Source: Sutterella sp.
GTDB taxonomy: Bacteria > Pseudomonadota > Gammaproteobacteria > Burkholderiales > Burkholderiaceae_F
Reading direction: 5' to 3'
DNA length: 14,740 nt
Assembly (NCBI GenBank): GCA_019418235.1
Contig: DYCH01000043.1
Location: 1,341 to 16,080, forward strand
Shown here piece after piece: positions 1 through 6,851 of the stretch. How positions within the stretch are numbered: position 1 is the stretch's first letter; every line of letters begins with the position of its first letter. The position numbers and the translations under genes were made by a program. Under the pieces are notes generated by a model. The model worked only from the letters and a program-made list of their open reading frames with translations, did no database searches and was not told the DNA's origin.

Positions 1-25
1 CTCTTTCTTAATCAAACAACTACTA

Positions 26-54
26 GGGAGCTTTGGTAGCGAAAGCTAACAAGG
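26..54 (+). promoter_or_regulatory. Putative L1-binding repressor site in the rplK leader
   Basis: The rplK leader contains GGGAG (26-30) running into a 6-bp stem (29-34 with 42-47, 7-base loop), followed by CTAACAAGG. In many bacteria protein L1 represses the L11-L1 operon by binding a leader element that imitates its 23S rRNA stalk site, where a GGGAG strand faces a purine-rich strand beside a stem. Position and motif fit that pattern. The assignment is by analogy; I could not fold or align the element. The rest of 1-81 shows nothing else except the rplK ribosome binding site, and no recognisable nusG tail. Confidence 0.45.
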
Positions 55-81
55 CGATTGAACCTAAAAGGAAATCTTAAA

Positions 82-513
82 ATGGCAAAGAAAATTGTCG
101 GCTATATTAAGCTGCAAGTTCCTGCCGGCAAGGCTAACCCCTCGCCCCCCATTGGTCCGGCTCTCGGCCAACGTGGCTTGAACATTATGGAATTCTGCAA
201 GGCCTTTAACGCTAAGACGCAAGGCGTCGAACCGGGTCTTCCGATTCCTGTCGTTATCACCGCTTATGCAGATAAGAGCTTCACGTTTGTGATGAAGACT
301 CCGCCTGCTTCCATCTTGATCAAGAAGGCTGCTAAGGTTGCTAAGGGTTCTGCACGTCCGCACACGGACAAGGTTGGTAAGATTACGCGCGCTCAAGCCG
401 AAGAAATCGCCAAGACGAAGATGCCTGACTTGACGGCTGCTGATATGGATGCTGCTGTTCGTACGATCGCTGGTAGCGCTCGTTCCATGGGTATCACGGT
501 GGAGGGTATCTAA
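82..513 (+). CDS. rplK: 50S ribosomal protein L11
   Basis: L11 binds the 23S rRNA GTPase-associated region at the base of the L7/L12 stalk and helps factor-dependent GTP hydrolysis and RelA activation. The 143-residue product matches the usual length (E. coli 142). The N-terminal domain carries the family's proline-rich stretch PPIGPALGQ (about residues 22-30), where thiostrepton-type drugs act in other species. The RNA-binding C-terminal domain begins near residue 75 and contains DKVGKITRAQ (about 97-106). The ATG at 82 is preferred because it gives the conserved MAKKIVGYIKLQ start and has AAAGGAAA at 67-74; an in-frame TTG at 58 would add eight unconserved residues. rplA starts one base after the stop, so the two are translationally coupled. 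Confidence 0.98.
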   Translation: MAKKIVGYIKLQVPAGKANPSPPIGPALGQRGLNIMEFCKAFNAKTQGVEPGLPIPVVITAYADKSFTFVMKTPPASILIKKAAKVAKGSARPHTDKVGKITRAQAEEIAKTKMPDLTAADMDAAVRTIAGSARSMGITVEGI

Positions 514-514
514 G

Positions 515-1210
515 ATGGCTAAGATGACGAAGCGTATGAAGGCTATTAACGCCAAGGTTGAAGCTCAAAAGTTGTATGCTTTGACCGATGCCCTCACGTT
601 AGTGAAGGAATGTGCTGCCGCCAAGTTCGACGAATCTGTCGACGTTGCTATTCAATTGGGTATTGATCCCCGTAAGTCTGACCAGGCTGTTCGCGGCGCT
701 GCTGTTCTCCCCGAAGGTACGGGTAAGACGGTTCGCGTGGCCGTGTTCGCTCAAGGTGCTAAGGCTGATGAAGCCAAGGCTGCTGGCGCTGACATCGTTG
801 GTTTCGACGATTTGGCTGCTACGATCAAGGGCGGTCAAATTGACTTCGATATCCTCATTGCTTCTCCGGATGCAATGCGTATCGTCGGTCAATTGGGTAA
901 GGTTTTGGGCCCGCGTGGCTTGATGCCGAACCCGAAGGTTGGTACGGTTACCCCTGATGTTGCTACGGCTGTTAAGAACGCCAAGGCTGGTCAAGTTCAA
1001 TTCCGTGCTGACAAGGCTGGTATCATTCATGCCTCTATCGGTCGTGCTTCCTTCGACGCTGCTCGTTTGGAAACGAACGTTAAGGCTTTGATCGACGCTT
1101 TGAACAAGGCTAAGCCCGCAAGTGCCAAGGGCCAATATCTTCGCAAGATGTCGGTTTCTTCCACGATGGGTGTTGGCGTTCGCGTTGACATGGGCACCGT
1201 TGTTGCCTAA
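515..1210 (+). CDS. rplA: 50S ribosomal protein L1
   Basis: L1 forms the mobile L1 stalk that moves with the E-site tRNA; when in excess it represses translation of its own L11-L1 mRNA. The product has 231 residues (E. coli 234) and starts MAKMTKRMKAI. The family signature GQLGKVLGPRGLMPNPKVGT lies at about residues 125-144, in the second domain that is inserted into the RNA-binding domain. The ATG at 515 has GGAGGG at 501-506, inside the last codons of rplK, so the binding site is overlapped by upstream translation. This arrangement explains how one leader site can control both genes. No anomaly was seen. Confidence 0.98.
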   Translation: MAKMTKRMKAINAKVEAQKLYALTDALTLVKECAAAKFDESVDVAIQLGIDPRKSDQAVRGAAVLPEGTGKTVRVAVFAQGAKADEAKAAGADIVGFDDLAATIKGGQIDFDILIASPDAMRIVGQLGKVLGPRGLMPNPKVGTVTPDVATAVKNAKAGQVQFRADKAGIIHASIGRASFDAARLETNVKALIDALNKAKPASAKGQYLRKMSVSSTMGVGVRVDMGTVVA

Positions 1211-1225
1211 TTAAAAGAATCCCGC

Positions 1226-1247
1226 GAGACCGATTTCGGTCGGTCTT
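1226..1247 (+). other. Stem-loop just after rplA
   Basis: A seven-bp stem (1227-1233 with 1240-1246), plus a closing G-T pair, encloses a six-base loop. A tandem copy of the right arm (TCGGTC at 1236-1241 and again at 1240-1245) would allow two alternative foldings. No T-tract follows, so it is not a canonical intrinsic terminator. It may protect the 3' end of the rplK-rplA message or mark a processing site. The stretch from here to 1316 also holds the small palindrome GAGGCCTC at 1262-1269; I see no convincing promoter in it. Confidence 0.5.
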
Positions 1248-1316
1248 GCAAAAGAGGTCGTGAGGCCTCGAGGGCTTTGGGTGGAAGGGAAACCTTCTGC
1301 TGTCAAAGACCGCTGG

Positions 1317-1338
1317 AAATTTGAAATTATTCAAATTT
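1317..1338 (+). repeat. AT-rich perfect hairpin between rplA and rplJ
   Basis: Nine-bp arms AAATTTGAA (1317-1325) and TTCAAATTT (1330-1338) are separated by four bases. The composition is almost purely A/T, unlike the flanking sequence. It sits upstream of the L10 leader, where other proteobacteria can carry an rplJ promoter, so a protein-binding dyad or a promoter-overlapping element is possible. A TTGAAA at 1321-1326 is inside it, but I found no convincing -10 at the right spacing. Confidence 0.5.
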
Positions 1339-1360
1339 TAAAAGTCTTAAAACGTACTAA

Positions 1361-1505
1361 CGGGTGCGCTTAAGATATCCAGCGCAGACGGCTACCGAAG
1401 AGAGAAAGTTTCGTTTGCTACAACTCGTTGTGCAACGGAGATACTCTCAGGTGTTGCCGGTTATTTTAAAACCGGTGCCTTGGAATTTTTCTGAGGTACC
1501 TCTGA
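1361..1505 (+). promoter_or_regulatory. Probable L10 (rplJ) leader, L10-L12 binding region
   Basis: The 3' half of the rplA-rplJ spacer is highly structured. A stem TGCGCT/AGCGCA (1365-1370 with 1381-1386) encloses a ten-base loop and is followed by GACGGCTACCGAAG. Next come a small CGTT/AACG hairpin (1426-1437) and a CCGGTT/AACCGG hairpin (1457-1462 with 1470-1475), which may be enclosed by CTCAG (1446-1450) pairing with CTGAG (1491-1495). Bacterial L10 leaders bind the L10-L12 complex through a kink-turn-containing stem and repress rplJ-rplL translation. Position, length and the purine-rich segment next to the first stem fit. The kink-turn itself is inferred and was not modelled. Confidence 0.55.
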
Positions 1506-1518
1506 GTGGAGCCAGACC

Positions 1519-2049
1519 GTGGGTCTTAATCGTCAAGATAAAGCGGCAGTTATCGAAGAAGTTTCCAGCATGGTTGCTGAAGCTGGTTCGATCATCGTTG
1601 CCGAATACCGTGGGCTGAGCGTTCAAGCGGTTACCGAATTGCGTGCTAACGCTCGCAAGGAAGGTGTCCAATTGCGCGTGCTTAAAAACACTCTTGTTCG
1701 TCGCGCCGTAGCAGGTACGCCGTACGAAGGTTTGTCCGACAAGATGGTCGGTCCCCTCGTTTACGGTTTCTCTGCTGATCCGGTTGCTGCGTCCAAGGTG
1801 TTAGTCTCCTTTGCCAAGAAGAACGACAAGCTCGTAATCAAGGCTGGTGCAATGCCTGGCAACGTTTTGGACGTTGCTGGTGTTGAACAACTCGCTACGA
1901 TGCCGAGCCGTGAAGAATTGTTGGCCAAGTTGATGGCTACGATGAACGAACCGATCGCTAAGTTCGTTCGCACGCTCAATGAAGTGCCTGCACGCTTTGT
2001 GCGTACTGTCGCTGCTGTTCGCGATGCTAAGGAAAAGGCTGCTGCCTAA
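1519..2049 (+). CDS. rplJ: 50S ribosomal protein L10
   Basis: L10 anchors the L7/L12 dimers to 23S rRNA next to L11, forming the stalk base; the L10-L12 complex is also the autogenous repressor of this operon. The 176-residue product (E. coli 165) starts MGLNRQDKAAVIEEV. It contains LKNTLVRRAVAGTPYEGL (about residues 55-72), matching the rRNA-binding domain, and ends in a helix typical of the L12-binding tail (VRTVAAVRDAKEKAA). The start is GTG at 1519, the only choice that restores the conserved N-terminus; TGGAG at 1507-1511 is the Shine-Dalgarno with seven bases spacing. The structured leader directly upstream suggests translational control. Confidence 0.97.
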   Translation: MGLNRQDKAAVIEEVSSMVAEAGSIIVAEYRGLSVQAVTELRANARKEGVQLRVLKNTLVRRAVAGTPYEGLSDKMVGPLVYGFSADPVAASKVLVSFAKKNDKLVIKAGAMPGNVLDVAGVEQLATMPSREELLAKLMATMNEPIAKFVRTLNEVPARFVRTVAAVRDAKEKAAA

Positions 2050-2091
2050 ACCTATTTTTTTAAACGAAATTTTTTACTGGAGCTAAATAAA

Positions 2092-2472
2092 ATGGCCCTT
2101 ACGAAAGAAGAAATCCTCGACGCAATTGCGTCCATGACCGTTCTCGAAGTTTCCGAACTCATCACGATGATGGAAGAAAAGTTCGGTGTTTCCGCTGCTG
2201 CCGCTGCTGTTGCAGTTGCTGCTCCGGCCGCTGGTGGTGCTGCTGCCGCTGCTGAAGAAAAGACGGAATTCGACGTTGTCCTCGTTGAAGCCGGTTCTAA
2301 CAAGATCGCCGTTATTAAGGCCGTCCGTGAATTGACAGGCTTGGGCTTGAAGGAAGCCAAGGACATGGTCGAAGGCGCTCCGAAGGCTGTTAAGGAAGCT
2401 TTGCCGAAGGCTGACGCTGAAGAAGCTCAAAAGAAGCTTGAAGCTGCTGGCGCTAAGGTCGAACTCAAGTAA
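2092..2472 (+). CDS. rplL: 50S ribosomal protein L7/L12
   Basis: L7/L12 is the multi-copy stalk protein that recruits EF-G, EF-Tu, IF2 and RF3 and stimulates their GTPase activity. The 126-residue product has the three expected parts: a dimerising, L10-binding N-terminal domain (about 1-33), an alanine-rich flexible hinge (about 34-53), and a globular C-terminal domain (about 56-126) with the factor-binding helices around KIAVIKAVRELTGLGLKEAK. The ATG at 2092 has TGGAG at 2078-2082. The gene lies 42 bases after rplJ, in a spacer containing two T-runs. L12 is needed in about four copies or more per ribosome, so the strong start and the structured region downstream are consistent with higher output than rpoB. 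Confidence 0.98.
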   Translation: MALTKEEILDAIASMTVLEVSELITMMEEKFGVSAAAAAVAVAAPAAGGAAAAAEEKTEFDVVLVEAGSNKIAVIKAVRELTGLGLKEAKDMVEGAPKAVKEALPKADAEEAQKKLEAAGAKVELK

Positions 2473-2488
2473 TCTTGCTTATGCAAGA
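2473..2488 (+). other. Small stem-loop at the rplL stop codon
   Basis: TCTTGC (2473-2478) pairs with GCAAGA (2483-2488) across a four-base loop, starting right at the end of the rplL stop codon. It is followed by an A-run and has no T-tract, so it is not a terminator on this strand. It may serve as a 3' stabilising hairpin on processed rplL message. It is the first of five stem-loops in this spacer. Confidence 0.5.
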
Positions 2489-2493
2489 AAAAT

Positions 2494-2525
2494 CGGGCAA
2501 GATATCATAATCGGTATTTTGCCCG
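2494..2525 (+). other. 13-bp stem-loop in the rplL-rpoB spacer, possible RNase III site
   Basis: Bases 2494-2506 pair with 2513-2525 over 13 positions, counting two G-T pairs, around a six-base loop. The base is GC-rich (CGGGC/GCCCG). No T-tract follows the stem. In E. coli the rplL-rpoB spacer carries an RNase III processing site; this double-stranded element stands in the equivalent place. The pairing is directly visible, while processing is inferred. Confidence 0.6.
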
Positions 2526-2526
2526 T

Positions 2527-2549
2527 GAAATCCTCGTTGAGAGGATTTC
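2527..2549 (+). other. 9-bp perfect stem-loop in the rplL-rpoB spacer
   Basis: GAAATCCTC (2527-2535) pairs perfectly with GAGGATTTC (2541-2549) across a five-base loop. It begins one base after the preceding hairpin and shares its last base with the next one, so the helices could stack end to end. No T-tract follows. Confidence 0.6.
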
Positions 2550-2580
2550 GAACTTGACTTGAATGATCGAGTTTAGTTCG
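2549..2580 (+). other. Imperfect 12-bp stem-loop in the rplL-rpoB spacer
   Basis: CGAACT (2549-2554) pairs with AGTTCG (2575-2580). After a T-T mismatch the stem continues for six more pairs (2556-2561 with 2568-2573) to a six-base loop. No T-tract follows. Together with the preceding two hairpins it fills almost all of 2494-2580 with helix. The TTGACT at 2555-2560 resembles a -35 but lies in the stem and has no partner -10. Confidence 0.55.
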
Positions 2581-2635
2581 AAGTCTTCTGAGAGAGCTGA
2601 AAAAATACAAACGCTAAAACATTTTCTGTCAATAT

Positions 2636-2687
2636 GCCGCCCGAATATCTAAGATAACGGTGCGGCTTTTGGCGTCTTTGTGTTTTT
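2636..2687 (+). terminator. Putative transcription attenuator before rpoB
   Basis: GCCGC (2636-2640) pairs with GCGGC (2662-2666). The stem continues inward through CCG/CGG with one bulged T, then an upper TATC/GATA stem. TTTT follows immediately (2667-2670) and the T-rich tract continues to 2687. This is the most terminator-like structure before rpoB. In E. coli partial termination between rplL and rpoB lowers polymerase expression relative to ribosomal proteins, and the position here suggests the same role. The T-tract is interrupted (GGCG), consistent with leaky rather than full termination. Confidence 0.55.
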
Positions 2688-2742
2688 AATGTTCCCAGAA
2701 CTTTTTATTCCTTTTCTAAACCTCACGTCGAACGGAGTGTCC

Positions 2743-5700
2743 ATGTCGTACTCGTTCACTGAAAAAAAGCGCATTCGTAAGAGTTTTGCGACTCGCCCGA
2801 GTGTTCTTGCAGTGCCTTCCTTGTTGGAAATGCAACTTCGGTCTTATTCTGAATTTTTACAAGCCGAAGTTTCCCCCGCCGAACGTAATCCCAATAGTGG
2901 TTTGCAGTCGGCTTTTACGTCTATTTTTCCGATCACCAGCCACAATGGCTTGGCTCGTTTAGTTTTTGAAAGCTATTCGCTTGATGAGCCGGTTTTTGAT
3001 GTGCCGGAATGCCAATTGCGCGGTTTGACCTATTCGAGCCGTTTGCGTGCACGCATTCGTTTGGAAATTATTGATCGCGATGATCCGGCTAAGACCCGTA
3101 TCAAAGAAATTCGCGAAAATGATGTGTACATGGGCGAAATCCCGCTCATGACGGAAAAAGCTTCCTTCATCATCAATGGTTCTGAACGTGTGATCGTCAG
3201 CCAATTGCACCGTTCTCCTGGTTTGTTCTTCGAGCATGACAAAGGCAAGACCCACAGCTCTGGTAAGTTGCTTTTCTCTGCCCGAATGATTCCGTACCGC
3301 GGTTCTTGGTTGGACTTTGAATTTGACGCTAAGGATATTGTTTATTTCCGTGTTGACCGTCGTCGTAAGATGCCGGCCACGGTGTTGCTCAAAGCTTTGG
3401 GCATGAACAATGAACAAATCTTAGAAACGTTCTTCGACTTTGATACCTTTAAGCTTGCTTCCCGTAGCGCCTCCATGACGCTCGTGCCGGAACGCTTGAA
3501 GGGTGAAGTTGCTCGCTTTGACATCACCAACCGTGATGGCGAAGTGATTGTTGCCAAGGATAAGCGCATCACGGCTCGTCATGTCCGCATGATGGCTGAT
3601 ATGAAGTCTGTGTCCGTGACGGATGACTTCTTGATTGGTCGCGTTTTGGCTAAGGATATCTTTGATACCGAAACGGGTGAATTGTTGGCCAGCGCCAATG
3701 ATGAAATTACGGAAGAATTGCTTGCCAAACTCCGTGACGCCAAGATCAAGGGTTTCCAAACGATCTACACCAATGAGTTGGACCACGGCAGCTATATCGC
3801 CGATACGTTGCGTATCGACGAAACGCCGGATCAAATGAGCGCTCGCGTGGCCATCTATCGCATGATGCGCCCGGGTGAACCGCCTACGGAAGAAGCCGTT
3901 GAAATGTTGATGAATCGTTTGTTCTTCGCTGAAGAAACGTACGATTTGTCTCGCGTTGGTCGTATGAAGGTCAATGCACGTTTGGGTCATGAAGGCGACG
4001 AAGGTCCGTTGACGTTGACCAATGACGACATCATTGACACGGTCAAGATTTTGGTTGAATTGCGCAATGGCCGTGGTGAAGTGGACGATATTGACCACTT
4101 AGGTAACCGTCGTGTTCGCTGCGTTGGTGAATTGACCGAAAACCAATTCCGTTCTGGCTTGGTGCGTGTTGAACGTGCAGTTCGTGAACGTCTTGCTCAA
4201 GCTGAATCTGACAACTTGACGCCGCAAGACTTGATCAACAGCAAGCCGATTTCCGCTGCTATCCGTGAATTCTTTGGCTCTAGCCAATTGAGTCAATTCA
4301 TGGACCAAACGAACCCGTTGTCTGAAATTACCCACAAGCGTCGTATTTCCGCTTTGGGTCCGGGTGGTTTGACGCGTGAACGTGCAGGCTTTGAAGTGCG
4401 TGACGTGCACTCGACTCACTATGGTCGTTTGTGCCCGATTGAAACGCCTGAAGGTCCGAACATTGGTTTGATCAACTCTTTGGCCTTGTATGCTCGCTTG
4501 AACAAGTATGGCTTTTTGGAAACGCCGTACCGCAAGGTTGTTGATTGCAAGGTGACCGACGAAATCGAATACATGTCTGCTATTGAAGAAGGCAAGTATG
4601 TGATTTGTCAGGCTAACTCTGAGTTGGACGCTGAAGGTCGTTTGACGCAAGATTTGGTGAGCTCCCGTGAAAATGGTGAAACGGTTCTCGTGAGCCCGGA
4701 ACGTGTCCAATACATGGACGTGGCTCCGTTGCAAATCGTCTCTGCCGCCGCTTCCTTGATTCCGTTCTTGGAACACGATGACGCCAACCGCGCATTGATG
4801 GGTTCCAACATGCAACGTCAAGGTGTACCTTGCTTGCGTCCGGAAAAACCGGTCGTGGGTACGGGTGTTGAACGCACGGTCGCTGTTGACTCTAAGACCG
4901 CTGTTCAAGCCAAGCGTGGCGGCGTCGTTGACTACGTTGACGCAAACCGTATCGTGATTCGTGTTAATGACGAAGAAACGGTTGCCGGTGAAGTTGGTGT
5001 CGATATTTATAACTTGCAAAAGTTCACGCGCTCCAACCAAAGCTCCAACATCAATCAACGTCCGATCGTTTATCGCGGTGACCAAGTGGCTCGTGGCGAC
5101 GTGTTGGCTGACGGTGCCTCCACCGATATGGGTGAATTGGCATTGGGTCAAAACATGTTGATCGCCTTTATGCCGTGGAACGGTTACAACTACGAAGACT
5201 CTGTGTTGATCAGTGAACGTGTTGTGGCTGATGACCGCTATACCTCTATTCATATCGAAGAGCTCTCTGTTGTTGCTCGTGATACGAAGTTGGGTGCTGA
5301 AGAAATTACGCGAGACATCTCCAACTTGTCCGAAAGCCAATTGGCTCGCTTGGATGACTGCGGTATCGTTCAAATCGGTGCTGAAGTTAAGGCTGGTGAC
5401 GTTTTGGTCGGTAAGGTGACGCCGAAGGGCGAAACCCAATTGACGCCGGAAGAAAAGCTTTTGCGTGTGATCTTCGGTGAAAAGGCTAGCGACGTTAAAG
5501 ATACGTCTTTGCGCGTTCCGTCCGGCATGACCGGTACGGTGATCGACGTTCAACTCTTTACGCGTGAAGGCGTGGAACGTGACGCTCGTGCCAACTCTAT
5601 CATTGAAGACGTTTTGAAGCGCTATCGCCAAAACTTGGACGAAAAGCTTCGCATTATGGAAGCTGACGCTTTTGCCCGTTTAGGCCACCAATTGGTTGGT

Positions 5701-6840
5701 AAGAAGGTTGAAGGCGGCCCCAATGGTTTAAAGAAGGCTGTTCTTACGAAGGACTATGTTGAAGCATTGAAGGGCTATGAAATCTTCGAACTTCGCATGG
5801 TTGAAGAAGCCGATCAAAAGTTGCTCGAAGACTTGCGTGCTCAATTAGATGACAAGCGTCATGAATTTGACAACGCTTTTGAAGTCAAGCGCAAGAAGTT
5901 GACGCAAGGCGACGAATTGCCCCCGGGCGTGTTGAAGATGGTCAAGGTTTACATCGCTGAAAAGCGTCGTTTGCAACCTGGCGATAAGATGGCAGGCCGT
6001 CACGGTAACAAGGGTGTGGTCTCCAAGATTTGCCCGATCGAAGATATGCCGTACATGGCTGATGGTCGTCCCGCTGACATCGTCTTGAACCCGTTGGGCG
6101 TGCCTTCTCGTATGAACATCGGTCAAGTGCTCGAAGTTCACTTGGGTTGGGCTGCTAAGGGTCTTGGCTGGCGCATCGGCGAAATGATGAAGACGGCTAA
6201 GGCTGCCCAAATGCGTGAATTCTTGGAAAAGATTTACAACGAAACGGGTAAGAGCGAAGATTTGTCCAGCCTCTCCGATGATGAAATCATGGTGTTGGCT
6301 AAGAATCTTGAAAACGGTGTTCCGTTTGCTACGCCGGTCTTTGACGGTGCTACCGAAGAAGAAATCGCCAAGATGCTCGAATTGGCCTTCCCGGAAGACG
6401 TGGCCAAGGGGTTGGAATTGACGCCGTCGAAGACGCAAGCCACTTTGTACGATGGTCGTACGGGTGAAGCCTTTGATCGTCCTGTGACGGTTGGCTACAT
6501 GCACTACTTGAAGTTGCACCACTTGGTCGATGACAAGATGCACGCTCGTTCTACGGGCCCGTACTCACTCGTGACGCAACAACCGTTGGGCGGTAAGGCT
6601 CAATTCGGTGGTCAACGTTTCGGTGAAATGGAAGTTTGGGCTTTGGAAGCTTACGGTGCTTCTTACATCTTGCAAGAAATGTTGACGGTCAAGTCCGACG
6701 ATGTGACGGGTCGTACGAAGGTTTACGAAAACATCGTCAAGGGCGAACACGTGCTCGAAGCTGGTATGCCGGAATCGTTCAACGTGTTGGTGAAAGAAAT
6801 CCGGTCGTTGGGTATTGACATCGACCTCGAACGTAACTAA
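2743..6840 (+). CDS. rpoB: DNA-directed RNA polymerase subunit beta
   Basis: This subunit forms one side of the polymerase active-site cleft. The product has 1365 residues (E. coli 1342) with closely matching sequence from MSYSFTEKKRIRKSF to a C-terminus ending SLGIDIDLERN. The rifampicin pocket (about residues 513-577) has Q518, D521, H531, R534 and S536, equivalent to E. coli Q513, D516, H526, R529 and S531, so the drug target appears wild type. The catalytic-cleft lysines in GDKMAGRHGNKG are K1082 and K1090 (E. coli 1065 and 1073). The start at 2743 has CGGAG at 2733-2737 and gives the conserved N-terminus; an in-frame GTG at 2680 would add 21 unconserved residues encoded by a T-rich tract. 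rpoC follows after 11 bases. Confidence 0.98.
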   Translation: MSYSFTEKKRIRKSFATRPSVLAVPSLLEMQLRSYSEFLQAEVSPAERNPNSGLQSAFTSIFPITSHNGLARLVFESYSLDEPVFDVPECQLRGLTYSSRLRARIRLEIIDRDDPAKTRIKEIRENDVYMGEIPLMTEKASFIINGSERVIVSQLHRSPGLFFEHDKGKTHSSGKLLFSARMIPYRGSWLDFEFDAKDIVYFRVDRRRKMPATVLLKALGMNNEQILETFFDFDTFKLASRSASMTLVPERLKGEVARFDITNRDGEVIVAKDKRITARHVRMMADMKSVSVTDDFLIGRVLAKDIFDTETGELLASANDEITEELLAKLRDAKIKGFQTIYTNELDHGSYIADTLRIDETPDQMSARVAIYRMMRPGEPPTEEAVEMLMNRLFFAEETYDLSRVGRMKVNARLGHEGDEGPLTLTNDDIIDTVKILVELRNGRGEVDDIDHLGNRRVRCVGELTENQFRSGLVRVERAVRERLAQAESDNLTPQDLINSKPISAAIREFFGSSQLSQFMDQTNPLSEITHKRRISALGPGGLTRERAGFEVRDVHSTHYGRLCPIETPEGPNIGLINSLALYARLNKYGFLETPYRKVVDCKVTDEIEYMSAIEEGKYVICQANSELDAEGRLTQDLVSSRENGETVLVSPERVQYMDVAPLQIVSAAASLIPFLEHDDANRALMGSNMQRQGVPCLRPEKPVVGTGVERTVAVDSKTAVQAKRGGVVDYVDANRIVIRVNDEETVAGEVGVDIYNLQKFTRSNQSSNINQRPIVYRGDQVARGDVLADGASTDMGELALGQNMLIAFMPWNGYNYEDSVLISERVVADDRYTSIHIEELSVVARDTKLGAEEITRDISNLSESQLARLDDCGIVQIGAEVKAGDVLVGKVTPKGETQLTPEEKLLRVIFGEKASDVKDTSLRVPSGMTGTVIDVQLFTREGVERDARANSIIEDVLKRYRQNLDEKLRIMEADAFARLGHQLVGKKVEGGPNGLKKAVLTKDYVEALKGYEIFELRMVEEADQKLLEDLRAQLDDKRHEFDNAFEVKRKKLTQGDELPPGVLKMVKVYIAEKRRLQPGDKMAGRHGNKGVVSKICPIEDMPYMADGRPADIVLNPLGVPSRMNIGQVLEVHLGWAAKGLGWRIGEMMKTAKAAQMREFLEKIYNETGKSEDLSSLSDDEIMVLAKNLENGVPFATPVFDGATEEEIAKMLELAFPEDVAKGLELTPSKTQATLYDGRTGEAFDRPVTVGYMHYLKLHHLVDDKMHARSTGPYSLVTQQPLGGKAQFGGQRFGEMEVWALEAYGASYILQEMLTVKSDDVTGRTKVYENIVKGEHVLEAGMPESFNVLVKEIRSLGIDIDLERN

Positions 6841-6851
6841 GGACAGAACTG

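Noticed and set aside
1..81. End of nusG at the left edge
   Set aside because: No frame reads as a NusG C-terminus; the edge appears to lie in the spacer before rplK.
1226..1247. Hairpin after rplA as an intrinsic terminator
   Set aside because: There is no T-tract after the stem; the sequence continues TGCAAAAGAGG.
2555..2577. TTGACT as -35 of an rpoB promoter
   Set aside because: No -10 hexamer at 16-18 bases; the motif is part of a stem-loop arm.
2680..2742. An upstream in-frame GTG start for rpoB that would add 21 residues
   Set aside because: The added part is not conserved, overlaps the T-rich tract of the attenuator, and the ATG at 2743 has a good Shine-Dalgarno and the conserved N-terminus.
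4099..5631. A 510-codon open frame on the minus strand within rpoB
   Set aside because: It is antisense to conserved rpoB. The sense strand almost never uses TTA, CTA or TCA, whose complements are stop codons, so long antisense frames are expected. The product looks like no known protein and has no ribosome binding site context.
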